Notes: generated by a model from the letters alone, not told the origin. A stretch of 43,780 nucleotides of DNA from Chromera velia (GCA_018398765.1 JAHBMJ010000620.1:81449-125228); one strand, 5' to 3'; numbered from the stretch's first letter, positions 23,541 to 36,200 are shown. Translations and numbers: made by a program.

Positions 23541-24454
23541 TCTTCTTCATTGCGAGGGAACAACTCATCAGATTCATGACCAGAATGACGACTGTACATA
23601 TGCTCTCTTTTTTTTGAATCTGTTGAGATCTAAGTTGAGATTGATGAATCAATGATTATCGCGTGTGTCAAGAAATCTACTTCATTAATTGAAGCAAAAT
23701 TTGTCGGCGAAATTGTCGCAACGCTTCTTCCAGATACTGCCAACTTGAATGCTGTGTCGGGCACCATGCCACCATCATAATGCCACCATGACTGCAGCGC
23801 ACATGAGTGGTGAAGGTCCATAGCTGAATGTAGAAAAGCTTTGTGAGAGGCGAAAAGCTGCATGTAGTTACTGGAGCTGTTGGTTTTTCAAATAATGAAA
23901 AGTGCATATAATACTTAAATTTAATATACATGCGTTTCAGATACTGCTTCTTACTAAGTCCCTGCTAAGTTCCTAGTACAAAATTCCTAGTACTTCCTAG
24001 ACTGTCAGTGCTCTACAGCCAGTGCTTCTCTGTATGCTAGTGTGTATGTTAAGTTGATGTGCATACTCGATCAGTATATAGAGTAACAGTCTAGAGAAGA
24101 GTACCGTAATACAGTACTATAATACTTAAGATAAAAAATTACGCTATATAAATTTTACCGTAGGTCTTACTCTGTGTTATATGCTATATTCCAATAAGTA
24201 GTGCCAAGTATCCCCCCCCCCCATGAATGTGTGCTCTGGGTTGTCCTCAAAGCCTTGCTAGTGGCTTGGGATTTGGCGTCGCTAAATCTAGGATTTCCCT
24301 CAATCATCATCATCATCATCATCATCATTAGTCGTTAGGCTAGTGATCAGGATATTACGATAAGTTTAAACCCTAAAATCAACTCCTAAACTATAGCTTC
24401 ACAATATTAATGAGATGAAGGTCCAAACTACCCTGCAAAGACCTAGGAATTTTG

Positions 24455-24520
24455 ACAGGAATTTAGAGGAATTTAAACAGGAATTTAGAGGAATTTAGAC
24501 AGGAATTTAGAGAAATTTAG
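24455..24520. repeat. Short tandem repeat, ~22-bp unit
   Basis: Three near-identical copies of ACAGGAATTTAGAGGAATTT, with small changes in the third copy. It sits about 30 bp upstream of the MITE. Confidence 0.75.
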
Positions 24521-24551
24521 CTAAGAATATATAAAGGAATCGAAAAGTGGA

Positions 24552-24787
24552 CTAGGCGCCGGCTAGAGAAAAAAAAAAAAGATCCCCCAAAACCCTTTAC
24601 TTTTTTTTTTTTTCTGTATCAGTCAAACAACTGTTGTTCACTTGTTGTACAAGTGTTGTTTGTGTGTTGCACAACTGTTGCTAAGTGTTGTTCAAGGTTG
24701 AAAAGTAAAAAAAAAAAGAAAAAAAAAAAAAGATCTCCCCAAATCACTTATTTTTTTTCTTTTTTTTTTTCTCTAGCCGGCGCCTAG
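24552..24787. mobile_element. Non-autonomous DNA transposon (MITE) with 8-bp target duplication
   Basis: A 236-bp element bounded by terminal inverted repeats CTAGGCGCCGGCTAGAG and CTCTAGCCGGCGCCTAG. The 8 bp directly outside both ends are identical (AAAGTGGA at 24544-24551 and 24788-24795), a clear target-site duplication. Inside are poly-A/poly-T blocks and TCAGTCAAACAACTGTTGTTC with related TGTTGTT motifs. It has no coding capacity. An 8-bp duplication is typical of hAT-like transposases. A related element lies at 38095-38472. Confidence 0.85.
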
Positions 24788-26457
24788 AAAGTGGAATCGA
24801 AAAGCAGAGAGTCCGACCCAACGAAAAGAGAGAAGAGTATCAAAGCCTATCGCTCCTTTAAGAGAAAGGAACAAAGAAAAATTGACCCGCTCAGATGGAT
24901 AGAAGACAGACAGACAAACAAAAGAAACTAAATCTTTCAATATCGTTTCTGTTATTGTTCTCAGGCTGATGTTCATCTTTTTCCTTTTCATCCCATTTGT
25001 CAAGTTAGTAAAAAAGCAGCTATAAAGAGGTTTTTGATCTTGATCTTGTCATGCAAGTAATAATGAATCGACGATCGTGCCTTTTCTGGTTTAAAAAGAA
25101 GCGTAATGTGTAAAACACATCACATGCAAAGGCTTAGACTGCGTATGTGTAACAAAGAAGTTGATTGAAAACGGCCTGGAAGAGATTCTAGGCGGGCTAC
25201 GGGGTGTGGTCTGAGCCTTAGCAATGGGGCACACCCCCCTGCCCTTTGTGGGGGCGACCTCTACAAAACAAAACGCCGACAGTGCTCAAAGGCACCACTA
25301 AATCACTTATCACTTATCACTTAATAGACTGAGTTTCTGCTACTTTCTGTGTAGGCTAGTTAATTAGCTTAGTAATGACTAAATTAATTAAGGACCTATT
25401 TAAAAACTAATTAATTGAAAAACATTTTTTAAAAATAAAGTCTGGAGGGCAAAAAAAAAACTTTAACAAAAAAAAAACTTTAAAACTTTAGTGTCTACAC
25501 CTAAAACCTGATTGATATCGTTAACGTCACTTTTGACATGAACTAGGACATGAATCATCCTAGGAATCACTAGAGGAATCATCATAAAATAATGTACTAC
25601 ACAACTTGAACTTTTATTTTCAATATAGTTTTCAATGTTATTTGTAGTATTCTCTTTAAGAATCTCTTATACCATAAGTACTTAAACACATTTTTGATAG
25701 AGTAGTCATGAGTAATCTAGTAGTCTGACCATAAAATCTAGCATAAAATCCACCACTCTAGCGAGTCTAGCCACTTCTAGCTATTACTCCTTTTACGGTG
25801 ATCTCGAGCAAGCTTTTCATACATGCAGTTAGGTGTGGTTTGCTACGAACGGAGTCAAGGTGGCAGCGTCCCTTTAGGGCTCCTTTGGCCCTTTCTACTT
25901 TTCTGCCCTCCCCTCTGCCTGTGAGCATCGGATGACTGCAATTGCAGCAGTCTTCCTTCTTCTCAATGCTCTTTGAACTCCCCTCCCCTCGCCCCCTCAG
26001 TTTCAAACATTCATGCACGTTTGCTTCTATTCCCTGATAAACTGATTCATCTGATATTTCAGTCCCTGCATTGCCAGTCTGGCGGGTTCCATTTCAAGCC
26101 CTCTGTTTCTTTTGCTGGCCCTGCTTTGCGAGCTCCTTCCAGAAGCCGTTCGAGTACCTGCAAGCTCACCTCATTTTCACAGGGAGGGTGTAAGAATGGC
26201 GCAAAAAATAAACGTAAAAAAACACGAATACGAAGAATCTACGTGCATGTCAAAAACCGGGTGGCAGAAAAGAGGGCACGAGAGCCGAATTTCCAAACAG
26301 AAGCAAGGGGTGTTTTCCGGGTAAGGAGATAGCGAGGGGGGAAACTGAGGAACTTCCGCTGTGATCTCTAGAGTCTACGGAAAAGCAGAAAGAAAAGCGG
26401 AACAAGAATGAAGGAATCCGTTTGCAATGAGAGCACTTGCAGGTCAAGAGACAGCTC

Positions 26458-26725
26458 TTAAGGATTCATGCAGAAGAAGAAAGGCGGGAGAGCCAAAGGG
26501 AAGGCCAAGTGATGCTTAGTCTCGGCTGACGATGTGAAGATCTCCTCGCCCTTTTTGATGGCTCTGGTGGCGATCAGGAAGACGCGCTGGGTCACCTGCG
26601 AAGTGAAAGGGGGGCGGGCAGGCCGCCGTGGCCAAAGAGAGAGGAATTCACATACAAAGCTGGAAGTTCAAGCCGAATAAGAGATGCAGCAGCGAGGCGA
26701 AAGAATGGCTCTCTCTCTCTCTCTC

Positions 26726-26762
<37 letters not shown>

Positions 26763-26826
26763 GTGGGTGTGCACGCGCGAGTGTGTGTGGATGTGTACGT
26801 GTGTTTGTGTGTGTATGTGCGAGAAA

Positions 26827-26863
<37 letters not shown>

Positions 26864-28820
26864 AGGGAGGGAGAAAAAAAAGTCTCTTCAACACAAAGAA
26901 CGCTCTCGTATCGATCTGTTCCATTTTCCTTCCATTCCAATATGTCAAGACACAAAACCAATGAAGCTCCTTCCGTTTTCTTGCTTTGAATGAATCGCTT
27001 CCATCAAGTCTCTATTCCGATACAGCACTTCCAAAGTCTCTTACACACTCTCGGGTGGATCTGTCGATCGACATGCGGAAAGAAATATCATTGTATCACG
27101 AGCTCGGGCTCCAGGAACTCATGGAACCACATCCACTTTCCGTCCTCGCCTACCGTCTGACAGACTGACCGACCTTGTTCGCATCCGTTTTCCAAAACTG
27201 CTTGACGTTGCACCCTGGCGCCTTCTTCCCAGGCACGGGGTGTCTGGTGCCGTCGTTTGCGTGATGAGCTCCTCCAAGCCCCTGAGGAAATTTGAGAACG
27301 GACTGCAGGCAGGCAGGCAAACAGGCAGGAGCCAGGGCCGAGCTAGATTGAATGTGCTGCATGTTGATGGATGCCCTGGCTGTTGGTTGATGCGGGACTC
27401 AGAATGCTTTTTTTCTTTGTACAGATATTCCTTTCTTTCCGTTCGAAATGGGGGACTCGCGGTCAATGAAATTAAGTCTCTCATCGATGTCTGGAAAGGA
27501 AGAATGCCTGTGTGAGGAAAAAGAGGGATGTAGACCCACACGACAAACAGATGTTGGTGCTCAAATGGTGCAAATGATTGGCAGGAGAAGTAATATCAGA
27601 GAACTCTTCACATACGCGTTCATAGATATTGTTGCTCAACGTCTCATGAAGAGATCATCCATCTAAACCTGACCGAAGCATCTAGACAGAACCCGCCCTT
27701 GAGAGAGACGATGTGTTTGGCTTTTCCCGCTGCTCGAAGTTTCTTGGCCTCCTCAAAGCCGAGCAGATGTCCCGCAAACTCACTCACGAGATCTCCCTCC
27801 TCAAAATCCCTGCAAACATGCGTGCATGCATAGATACAGACGGCAGACAACGGAACCAAAGGAACGCCAATCAAGAAGTTTCACTAAACATCGACATCAC
27901 CAAAACTCTTCCAGAGACTTACGCAAAGCATCTCTCTCTCCTCGCAAAGCTCGAAGGAAAGACTTCAAAGTGGCATGCATGCACAAAGTTTCTTTTATGG
28001 GAGGGACTCTTGGGACCTCCTTCCTTCAAACACAAGCTAGAGGGAAAACAGAAGCTAGGTCTCCCAAGCACAATGTAGTGGCTGGTCTTTCACTGGCCTG
28101 TCTGCGAAGAGTCCGGTCCCTGCCCCTGGAAGATTCGATCTGCACACATTGTCATCACCAATCAATCATTCAATTGCCACGGCAGTAAGTAAGTCAGGAT
28201 TAGCCAACAGATCGAGAAAAGTAACACAGCGAGTCAACAGTCAGTAAACAGCCACAAATATCGAGACGACGCGAGGTGAAAGAGAAGGCCTCAAAAGCAA
28301 AGAGAATTAACGCCTCTCTCCTCTCTCCTCCTCCCTTACAATCTCGACCTCATCGATCACTCCAATTGGGTACTAGCTTGCTCTGTGTCCCTAGCTACCA
28401 CTTGACGCACGCACGTTCTGATAGAGACCCCGTCGCCCACCACTGGGACGGCCTTTCCTTTATGGAAAAAAGGCTCCAGCCAGCGCTTGATGAACTGCTC
28501 TTTCTCTTCCCTGTACGCGGCCTCATCAGTCTTCCCAATCTTCGCGCCTGCACCAACCCACAGAAGAAGGAAAGATTGCGGGACTGCAGAAAAAAAGGAG
28601 GCGACCAAAGAAGCCAGAAGTAGACGGAGAAGACAGAACTACCCAATGAAAAGAAGCCTTCGGAACCAACAAGATGGAGACTTCTACAAAACCGTCTTCG
28701 AGCGATCTATTTGTGTAGATTCCACGTATTTTTGTATTCTCCCGTCACCAACTCTGTCGATCGCACTTCCATCCCTTCCTTGCTCTATCCTTTTATGGGC
28801 GATGGCCGAAGAGTCTACTT

Positions 28821-28851
<31 letters not shown>

Positions 28852-29918
28852 TCTGTACTGACGGTTCTGGCCTCTTTGAGATCTGGAGGACTTGTCGGAG
28901 TGAAATGTGCAGCTGGTCGGAAGTCCCGAAAAATTGATCTTCTCCCTGCAGACGTGGAAAGAAGGACTCTCTCTGTGCATGCGTGCGTGTGCGTGTGCGT
29001 GCTTGCGTGGGTGCATGTGTGCGTCTGTGTCTGTGTCTGTACGTATGGAGGGACTGGGGTGCGGCGTAAGTGTGTACCTTCCAACACATGCGTGAAAGAC
29101 CCAGCGGCTGTTTGGGATTCCTTCCACTGCGTTGAGATGTCAGAAGCGGAGAGACTCACAGGATGTGCCTTCGTCTTCTCATGACCTGCTTTCTCGTCTC
29201 CACAGGCCTCTGTGGGGTGCTCTTTCCCTTCCCTGTTTCCTTTCCCTCCACCTTCGCCTTCTTTTGCTTCTTTGCGTTGGGTTTCGCGCACCCTTCCTCT
29301 TTCTCGTCTCCCTCCCCCTCTTCTGTCTTGGCATATTCCTCAGCTTCGTCGTCTCGCTTGCGCTTCAGAAGACCTCGAGCTTCTTTCCCCACTTTGTCCA
29401 AGAGACCTTTCCACCACGGTTCCTTTACCCCCGTCTCTTTCTCCTCCCCAACTGCTCCCCCCGCTCCCGTCATCACTTCTCTCTTTGCCTGAAACTCCCC
29501 ACTTCTCCCAAACCCCACAAGGCCTCTCTCAGCAAACAGATCTCTCACGTGGTTGAACAACCCCCTAGTGTCCGTCTCCAGCACCCTCTTCTCATCCGTC
29601 AGAGCGACAACCCTCCTGAACACCGGTAGGTGATAGCCCCTCAGAGTCACTGGAGTCTCCTCAAAACCCAAAGCACGAAAAACGACACCCAGAGGCTCAT
29701 CAGCCGATTCCACCTGCGCGGGCCGGGCCCGCAGGCGCACAAACACCCACACAGATACACACACACACACACACAGAGTGGGGGGGATATAGGGGCGAGA
29801 GCGAGAGAGATCTCCCCATAGAACATCAATTTGAGTCTCCTGCCTGTATCTGGACACCCCTTTTTCTAAGTTTTCCATCGAAGACGGAACAGGACAGTCA
29901 GCCAAGACACACACACAC

Positions 29919-29949
<31 letters not shown>

Positions 29950-30390
29950 GGATGAGCGGAGGAAGGACGGGAAAGGAGAAAGTGAGCTGCGAGCGGGTAA
30001 AGACAGGCAGAGAGGTGTGTTGAGACAAGGAAGGAAAGAGACGGAACAGGATGTCGGAAGACGTTCGATGTCGCATTCCTGCAGGGTGCGGCTTCAACCT
30101 CTCATTCAGACACTTACTGACCTTCACAGACCCGTCAGGGGCCTTAGTAGTGTGTCGGACATAGACAACCTTGGTGATTGGCCATTTGGTCTGGGTCTCC
30201 CTCAAGGTGTCGGACCCCCACTCTCTCTTCATCCAGGGCCCCACCGGGAACCCCGCAGTCTCCCTCATCCACTCTGGAAATCCTGGATGCCCCCTCCTGT
30301 ACACAAACGGACGGAGGACCTGCTGTGCAGCCACCGCAAGGACTCCGTGGTGCAGCTGGCACGCCCTCTTGTCCTTCTCCTTGTCACCTG

Positions 30391-30441
<51 letters not shown>

Positions 30442-30468
30442 CACACGCACACACACACACGCACACAC

Positions 30469-30543
<75 letters not shown>

Positions 30544-30564
30544 CACACACGCACACACACACAC

Positions 30565-30635
<71 letters not shown>

Positions 30636-30658
30636 TGCACACACACACACACATGCAT

Positions 30659-30694
<36 letters not shown>

Positions 30695-32128
30695 ACGATG
30701 AGGAGGCTAAATTGATTCTTGCCCTACGTGTCGTTTGTCGCTGTAACGCACCCTGCCAAAGATTCAGCATGCTCAGTGAGTACGCACATCTTTTCCGTGC
30801 ACGTATTGTGCAACACAGGGAGCGAGCTAGAGGCCTCTCTTCAATGCCGGCCCCATGCGCCCGCCGCAACGTACAGGTTTTGCAGCCCTTCCTTGAATCC
30901 ACGTCCTTGCTTCATTCCGTGCGGCCTCCCAGGGTCCCTCCCTGTCTGCCTGAACCCTAGCTCGCTGGCTGCCCGGCTGCCTGCCTGGCTGACTTACTCA
31001 CCTGTGGCTTTGGGAGGAAGGCCAAACAGAAAGACGTTGTGGGAGGCCATGAACTCCCAAGGGAGCAGGGGCGTCTCGCTCGAGTCGCTGGGTGGAGATT
31101 CGCCGGAATGCTCCTTCTCATCCTCAGCTGAAGGAGAGGAGCTTGAAGAAGAAGAAGAAGCAAAAAGGGAGGGGAAAAGAGAAAAGGACGAAGAAGAAGC
31201 AGAAGCAGCAGACGCTTTCCTCTTTTCTTCGAGCACACAGGGATCCAGAGGCACCGGCCTGAGTCCGTCTGTGTCCACGTGCTTGTAGGCTCGGGGAGGG
31301 GCTTTGGGTCTCTCAACAGGGCCAAAGGAGTCGTCTGGATTTTGGACCTCCGGGTAGAGTGTGGAAGAGATCCCAAAGTTCTTTCCGTCTTTGGCTGTGG
31401 GGAACTCGGGGAGACGGTTCTGCAGGGGTGATGCCGAGTGGGGGGGGGGATGGATGACGGGCAGGCAGGAAAGGCCGGATAGATACGTATGAAGGGACGA
31501 AACCGTACGGAGGAGACATACAAAAAGAGGGAGAGGGTGAGAAAGGGAATTTCAAAGCGGGCAGAGTGTCCGTGGGAGCTAGACAGGGAATCAGGAATCC
31601 AAGCGGGAGGCTGAATTCATTTGCATGCTGAAGGTGTTCTGTTTCTCTGTTCGGACAGCAACCACACAGGAAGAAATCCAGGCGCTGCATGCCAGCTTCA
31701 CCAACCTGCTTGGAGACTGACTGACTGACTGACTGACAGAAGACATGGCGATCCCGAGGAATCCCACGACTCTCCAATCATGTGTTCCCATTTCGGCGGG
31801 ACCTCCATTCTTCTTTGAGACGACCACCTCGACGCCCTTCTGATTCGAAGCACCCGAAAAAAGGGACAACTTGGAGTCCGATTCAACCCCAACCCCCACG
31901 TTCCCGCCTGAAATTCTACCCCCTTCCTTTAAGTTGCCAGGAGAAGTCTTCGAGATGTGAGGTACTTTCTGTTTCTCTTTCTGGTTCAGGCGCTCGAGGA
32001 GGAAGAAGGAGATGGGACCAGTGTCAGACAAGAAGTATCGACTCTTCCCTTCAAGGTACGCCTCCCTGGCTTCGTCCGATTTCACTAGCACTGGAAATCT
32101 GCACATTCACGAAAACATACACTCACCC

Positions 32129-32159
<31 letters not shown>

Positions 32160-32664
32160 CACACTCTCTCTCTCTCACACACACACAGAGGGGGTGCTGA
32201 GAGGCTTTCTCTGCCGGCAATCCCTATGGCCCGCACTCAAATGGAAGAAAAAAAGTGAAATGGGGGACAGAAATACTTCTCCGCCTGAGCGTGCAGGGAG
32301 AGAATCTGCCCGGACGGAGACAAAATAAGGTTCACCAAAAAAAGACCGAGAAACAGAAAGGCAGACGGCCAAAACGAAAAGCTGGAAAACAAAAGACGAC
32401 TCCAAATCTACCTGTGTGACTGCCGTCCTTCGGATGGACTCACGTATTTTCCGGATAAATGCTCCCGTTATACTCGTCTGTGTGGAGGGCCCTGAGCACA
32501 TTCACCACCGCTTCTTTTTTCCACGCCTTTCCCTCAGAGGCACGGACGAGAATGTATTCCATCCCATCTCGTTCTTCATGACATAGGGCATCTTGATCAT
32601 CTTGAGGTATGGGGAGACGAATGACGTCCCTCCACTCCTTCGCAGGAGGGCAATGAGGAGGCAT
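26458..32664 (-). CDS. SET-domain protein with divergent active site
   Basis: Eleven exons give 817 residues with all phases consistent: 32664-32444, 32098-31738, 31419-31002, 30387-30122, 29713-29160, 28945-28863, 28547-28407, 28125-28098, 27809-27674, 27281-27174, 26595-26458 (stop TAA). The start is ATG 32664 (MPPHCPPAKEWRD). The N-terminal two thirds are unrecognised. They include an acidic/Ser-rich tract and a Lys-rich basic tract (KKQKKAKVEGKETGKGK), which suggest nuclear location. A SET domain occupies about residues 670-800: AGTGLFADRDFEEGDLVSEF, KHIVSLKGGFCLDAS, GLGGAHHANDG, GCNVKQFW, VFLIATRAIKKGEEIF. SET domains transfer methyl groups from SAM to lysine, usually on histones. Here the usual NHSxxPN motif is replaced by ANDG followed by GCNV, and the Tyr normally after EEIF is absent (TSSAE). 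Exon 8 is only 28 nt and is followed by a GC donor. Confidence 0.85.
26709..26858. repeat. Composite CT/GT/TA/GA microsatellite in the last SET-gene intron
   Basis: CT units pass into GT, then about 14 TA units, a GT-rich stretch, and finally about 13 GA units. The whole block lies in the intron between exons 10 and 11 (27173-26596). Confidence 0.9.
30394..30693. repeat. 300-bp AC microsatellite in a SET-gene intron
   Basis: Nearly pure AC repeat with scattered CACG variants, in the intron between exons 3 and 4 of the SET gene. On the coding strand it is GT-rich and abuts the acceptor at 30389-30388. Smaller AC runs lie in the next intron at about 29757-29776 and 29910-29948. Confidence 0.95.
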
Positions 32665-33256
32665 CGCGCCGCGCCGTCTCCGAAGTGTGCTGGGTCCTGG
32701 AGGCCTGCTCGTTTGACGAACAGACACGCTTCAAAAATACCCGGCCAGCAGATAATTTCGGAGGCGCTGAACTCTTCTCAGACGCGAAAAGGCGCACACA
32801 AAAAGTGGGAGGGGTACCTGAAAGATGGTGAAAGTCTGGAAGAGTGTATCGGTGAAGGCAGAATTAAGATGCCACAAGTCTGAGAAAGTTTGCATGAATT
32901 AAAGCTCGGCGCGTAGCTCGGATTAGCTCGGCAAGCGCCAGCTTGGAGGAGACGGCATTGCACTGAGTCCTGCCGACGAAAGTGGTGATCATTGCAGTCT
33001 GTCCACAGTCTGTCCGTTTGAGAGGTCCGGACAGAAGTTGCTTGTAGTGGTGAAAATGCTCGGCCAAAAGCACTTGAAAAAGAGGCGGAGGAACCCAGCT
33101 GTATTGAGAGAGCGAACCAACGTCGTGGCGCTTCGGTAGAGGACTGCAGGCACACTTCAGCTCCAGCAGTGCGACAGGAACTGTCTTGGACGTTAATTAC
33201 TCCCCCACGCGCCTTCAGAAGAAAGAGCCTGACACACGCCCCCTCCACTAGTGCAG
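32665..33256. promoter_or_regulatory. Divergent intergenic region between SET gene and CCZ1
   Basis: 592 bp separate the two start codons, which point away from each other. No TATA box is obvious. GCAG directly before the CCZ1 ATG could be an acceptor of a 5' UTR intron. The shared-promoter role is inferred from layout. Confidence 0.45.
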
Positions 33257-36200
33257 ATGATGGCTCGCCAGCAGCAGACTCAGCCTGCTGAATTGGCTGC
33301 TTGGTTTCTCTATGATCCCACGAGACAGCCTGAGAAGCCCAAACCCACTGAAATCGAGGAGCAAGACGCCAAACTAGTCTATTACTACCCTGCACACCGT
33401 CCACTTGATGAGAAGAGAAATCAAGCCAGCCTTGTGGAGGGCCTCGTCGGGTTCACAAGGTCTGCCCGTCTTTGTGATTTTGCAGTGGGTGCTGAGAACT
33501 CTCGTGTGTTTCATGAGGAGATCCTTTGGATTTCAGCTATCGCTCTATCGTTTGTATCGGCTCTTTCCTGTCATCCTTCATTTTAGCCGTCTACCTTCCT
33601 TCTCTGGGTCGGGTACTATGTCCCTTCTGCTTCCTTGATGTTTCGTGACCATCCTTGGCATTTTGGACTGAGGAAAGTGTTCCTTTCCTCCGTCCTTTGA
33701 GTAGTTCACATTCAGTCCCGCTTTTGCTTGCTCCTTTTATTCCTCGTTCATTTTTTCTCCTTCAGTTCCTCGTCGCCTCCTCATTTTGTCCCTCTCTTCC
33801 ATCACTCTCTTCCTGGGTGCCTGCCTGCCTGCCTGCCCCCGTTCCCGTACATGCGTGCAGATCCTTCTCGGGCGACGGTGACTGCATGGAAGTCATGCGC
33901 ACCCAGCAGTACACGGTGTGTGTGCTCGAGGCCGAACCCGACATCTTCCTTGTGCTGGTCAGCTGCCAAATGAAAAGCTCGTGCCTGCCTTTGTGCCTGT
34001 GTAGCTGTACAGCCCCTGGCTCACTTGCTGTTGTTTTTTCCTTTCTGTGTCTCGATTCTCCGAGGTCCGTGCGTGCATCCTTCAAGAGCTTTCCGGACGT
34101 GCAGATCACTACTCTTTTTTCCGGGAGAAACGTTCTCTATTATCCTTTCATGGTGCAGGCAGTCAAGAACGCGACTTCGAGCCTTGCCAGCGACCCCCAG
34201 GCCACGAAATACGCAGAGGACCCGAGCACTGCGCACGACGAGGCATTGAGAGGACTTCTGAAGCAGAGCCACAGGCTCTTTTGGCTCTTCCACGGGAGCG
34301 TTCGGAAGTTTCTTGGCAACCATGGAGTGATCAAGCTGGCTGATTTGCTGGATGATTTCGTTCCTGCTTTTCTGGCCACTGTGGAAGTGCCGAGATCCCA
34401 CCGATTTGAGACCCTGGAGGGGTTTCACTTCGGTCCAGTGGACAGACAGACGCACTTGTCTATTCTGTCTTTGCTATTCGGTCTCAGGAGAAGATTTGCG
34501 ACCATCCGGTTCTCTGCACTGCTCTTCAAGGGATTCGTCCTTGCGTCCCGTTTTCCCTCAGGGGATATGCGGGTACTGTACGGTTATGTGGTATTGAACA
34601 ATGGAGCTGTGGTTCCGGACAAACTAGGGCGACGGCCATTTGGCAGAATTCCCACTGTGGCGACGTTGAGGGCAGGCAGCTCCTCCTCTGCGTTTGCAAG
34701 GGCAAATTTTCTCAAGCCGGAGGAAGATGGCTTTGTCATCGGGCCTCCGAACACCGACAGAGACAGGGAGGGAGGCGGAGGAGGGGGGTCAGATGGGGAG
34801 GAGGAAGAGGAGGGGGGACACTTGGGGGGGCGTTTTTCTGATGCGGGCGCGTCTGATCTCTCTGGGTCTCTCTCTCCCTCTTCTTCCCCTGGCCAGAGGA
34901 GCAGAAGGCCTCCGCGGCTGCCGCATGAGAGCGGAGGGGGGGCGTTCACTCCGTTGGTCCATCTTCTTGACGGCTCTACCGGCTATCTGGCTGTCTTGAA
35001 GGTCCGTCAGAGAAGGAAGACGTCATGCTTTTTCTGCGTCCAAACGGCAAGCATGTGTCTGATAGAGAGATCACAGTGTGTGGAAGACACGGTTGTAATG
35101 TCGCAGGGAGAGATGGAGCGCGTATTTGGGAGTATGAGGAAGAAAAGTTTGCGCCTGTCCGTTCTCTCTAAGCCGTCCTTTCTTTGTTTTTTCTCTTTGT
35201 GTGAGTGCAGTACCGTGACTTTCTCCTTCTGACCCTCCACGAATCGGGAGATGAGGGCTCGGGGCCATCTGCAATGGGGGCAGAGAGACTTCGGGAACTG
35301 CGGAAATTCGCTGTGGGGTGCAGGTCAGAAAGAGAAAGGGTTGGGGCCAGACGGCAGAACTATTGCATTTGGCCTTACGTTTGTTGACCTAAGATCTTTT
35401 GCTCCGCTCATCATTTTTGTTGTGGCTGGCTGTGTTTCTGATCTCTCTTTTGTGTTCCCTTCTTTACTTCTTCGTTGTTTTCTTCCTTCTGTTTCTCGCT
35501 TACTTTCAGTCGATGGCTTTTGATTGACCCCCACTGCAGAGGAGGGCTGGCCGAGCTGCTGCCTACAGTCGAGGAACAATTCACCAAAATCGTGGGGCAA
35601 CCAGACGCGTTTCGATTTGTGTATCACAACGGTGCAAATGGGGCGATCAGAGTGTGAGTTCTTTTTCTTTGGGATATTTTTTCAGCAAGAAGGTCTTGCA
35701 CGAATGCGGTGTGAATGAATGATGTTGGCGGACTGTGAGGTTTAAAGGACGGCGGCTCCATTTCTTCCCTGTCAAGTTACGCATGGGCGTGGAATTTTTT
35801 GGGTTGGAGGCAGGTCAATTCGTTCTCTTTGTTCTCCTTTCCCCCCCCACTGCTTGAATGCCTGCCTCTGTGTCTAATTTCTGCCTGTCTTTCTTTCTAC
35901 CTGCTCATTTTCCTGGATGACTGCAGTGCCAACAAAGCGATTCCGGGAAGGTCCAGAGGCAATTCTGGAGGGTGGAGGGAAGCGGCTGCCGCTGCGGGTG
36001 TGGGGGGCGGTTCTTCGGCAGGACGTAGCCAGAGCAGCCAGGGAGGCTCTTCTTCAGGGGTCCAGGGGAGGAGCCTCCAGACAGCCTTGACTGCCGAAGA
36101 GGCCAGGATAGCCGGCCGCATGCACTCATTGATGGACTCCAGTGCACAGACGGGACACCCAGAGAGGTCAGACAAACAGACAGACAGACAGACAAACAGA

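Larger units (their letters stand above)
22909..26457. other. Gene-poor, AT-rich interval with repeats
   Basis: Apart from a possible small secreted peptide (23295-23540), a short tandem repeat (24455-24520) and a MITE (24552-24787), I see no gene. A (GA)n run lies at about 23036-23062. An ATC run lies at about 24304-24330, and there are poly-A and poly-T blocks around 25450-25490. The block from about 25,800 to 26,457 is GC-richer and may include the 3' UTR of the SET gene. Confidence 0.45.

Noticed and set aside
30265-30700. Cys/Val- or Thr/His-repeat open frames over the AC tract
   Set aside because: Dinucleotide repeats are open in several frames; the tract lies in a SET-gene intron with clear splice sites on both sides.
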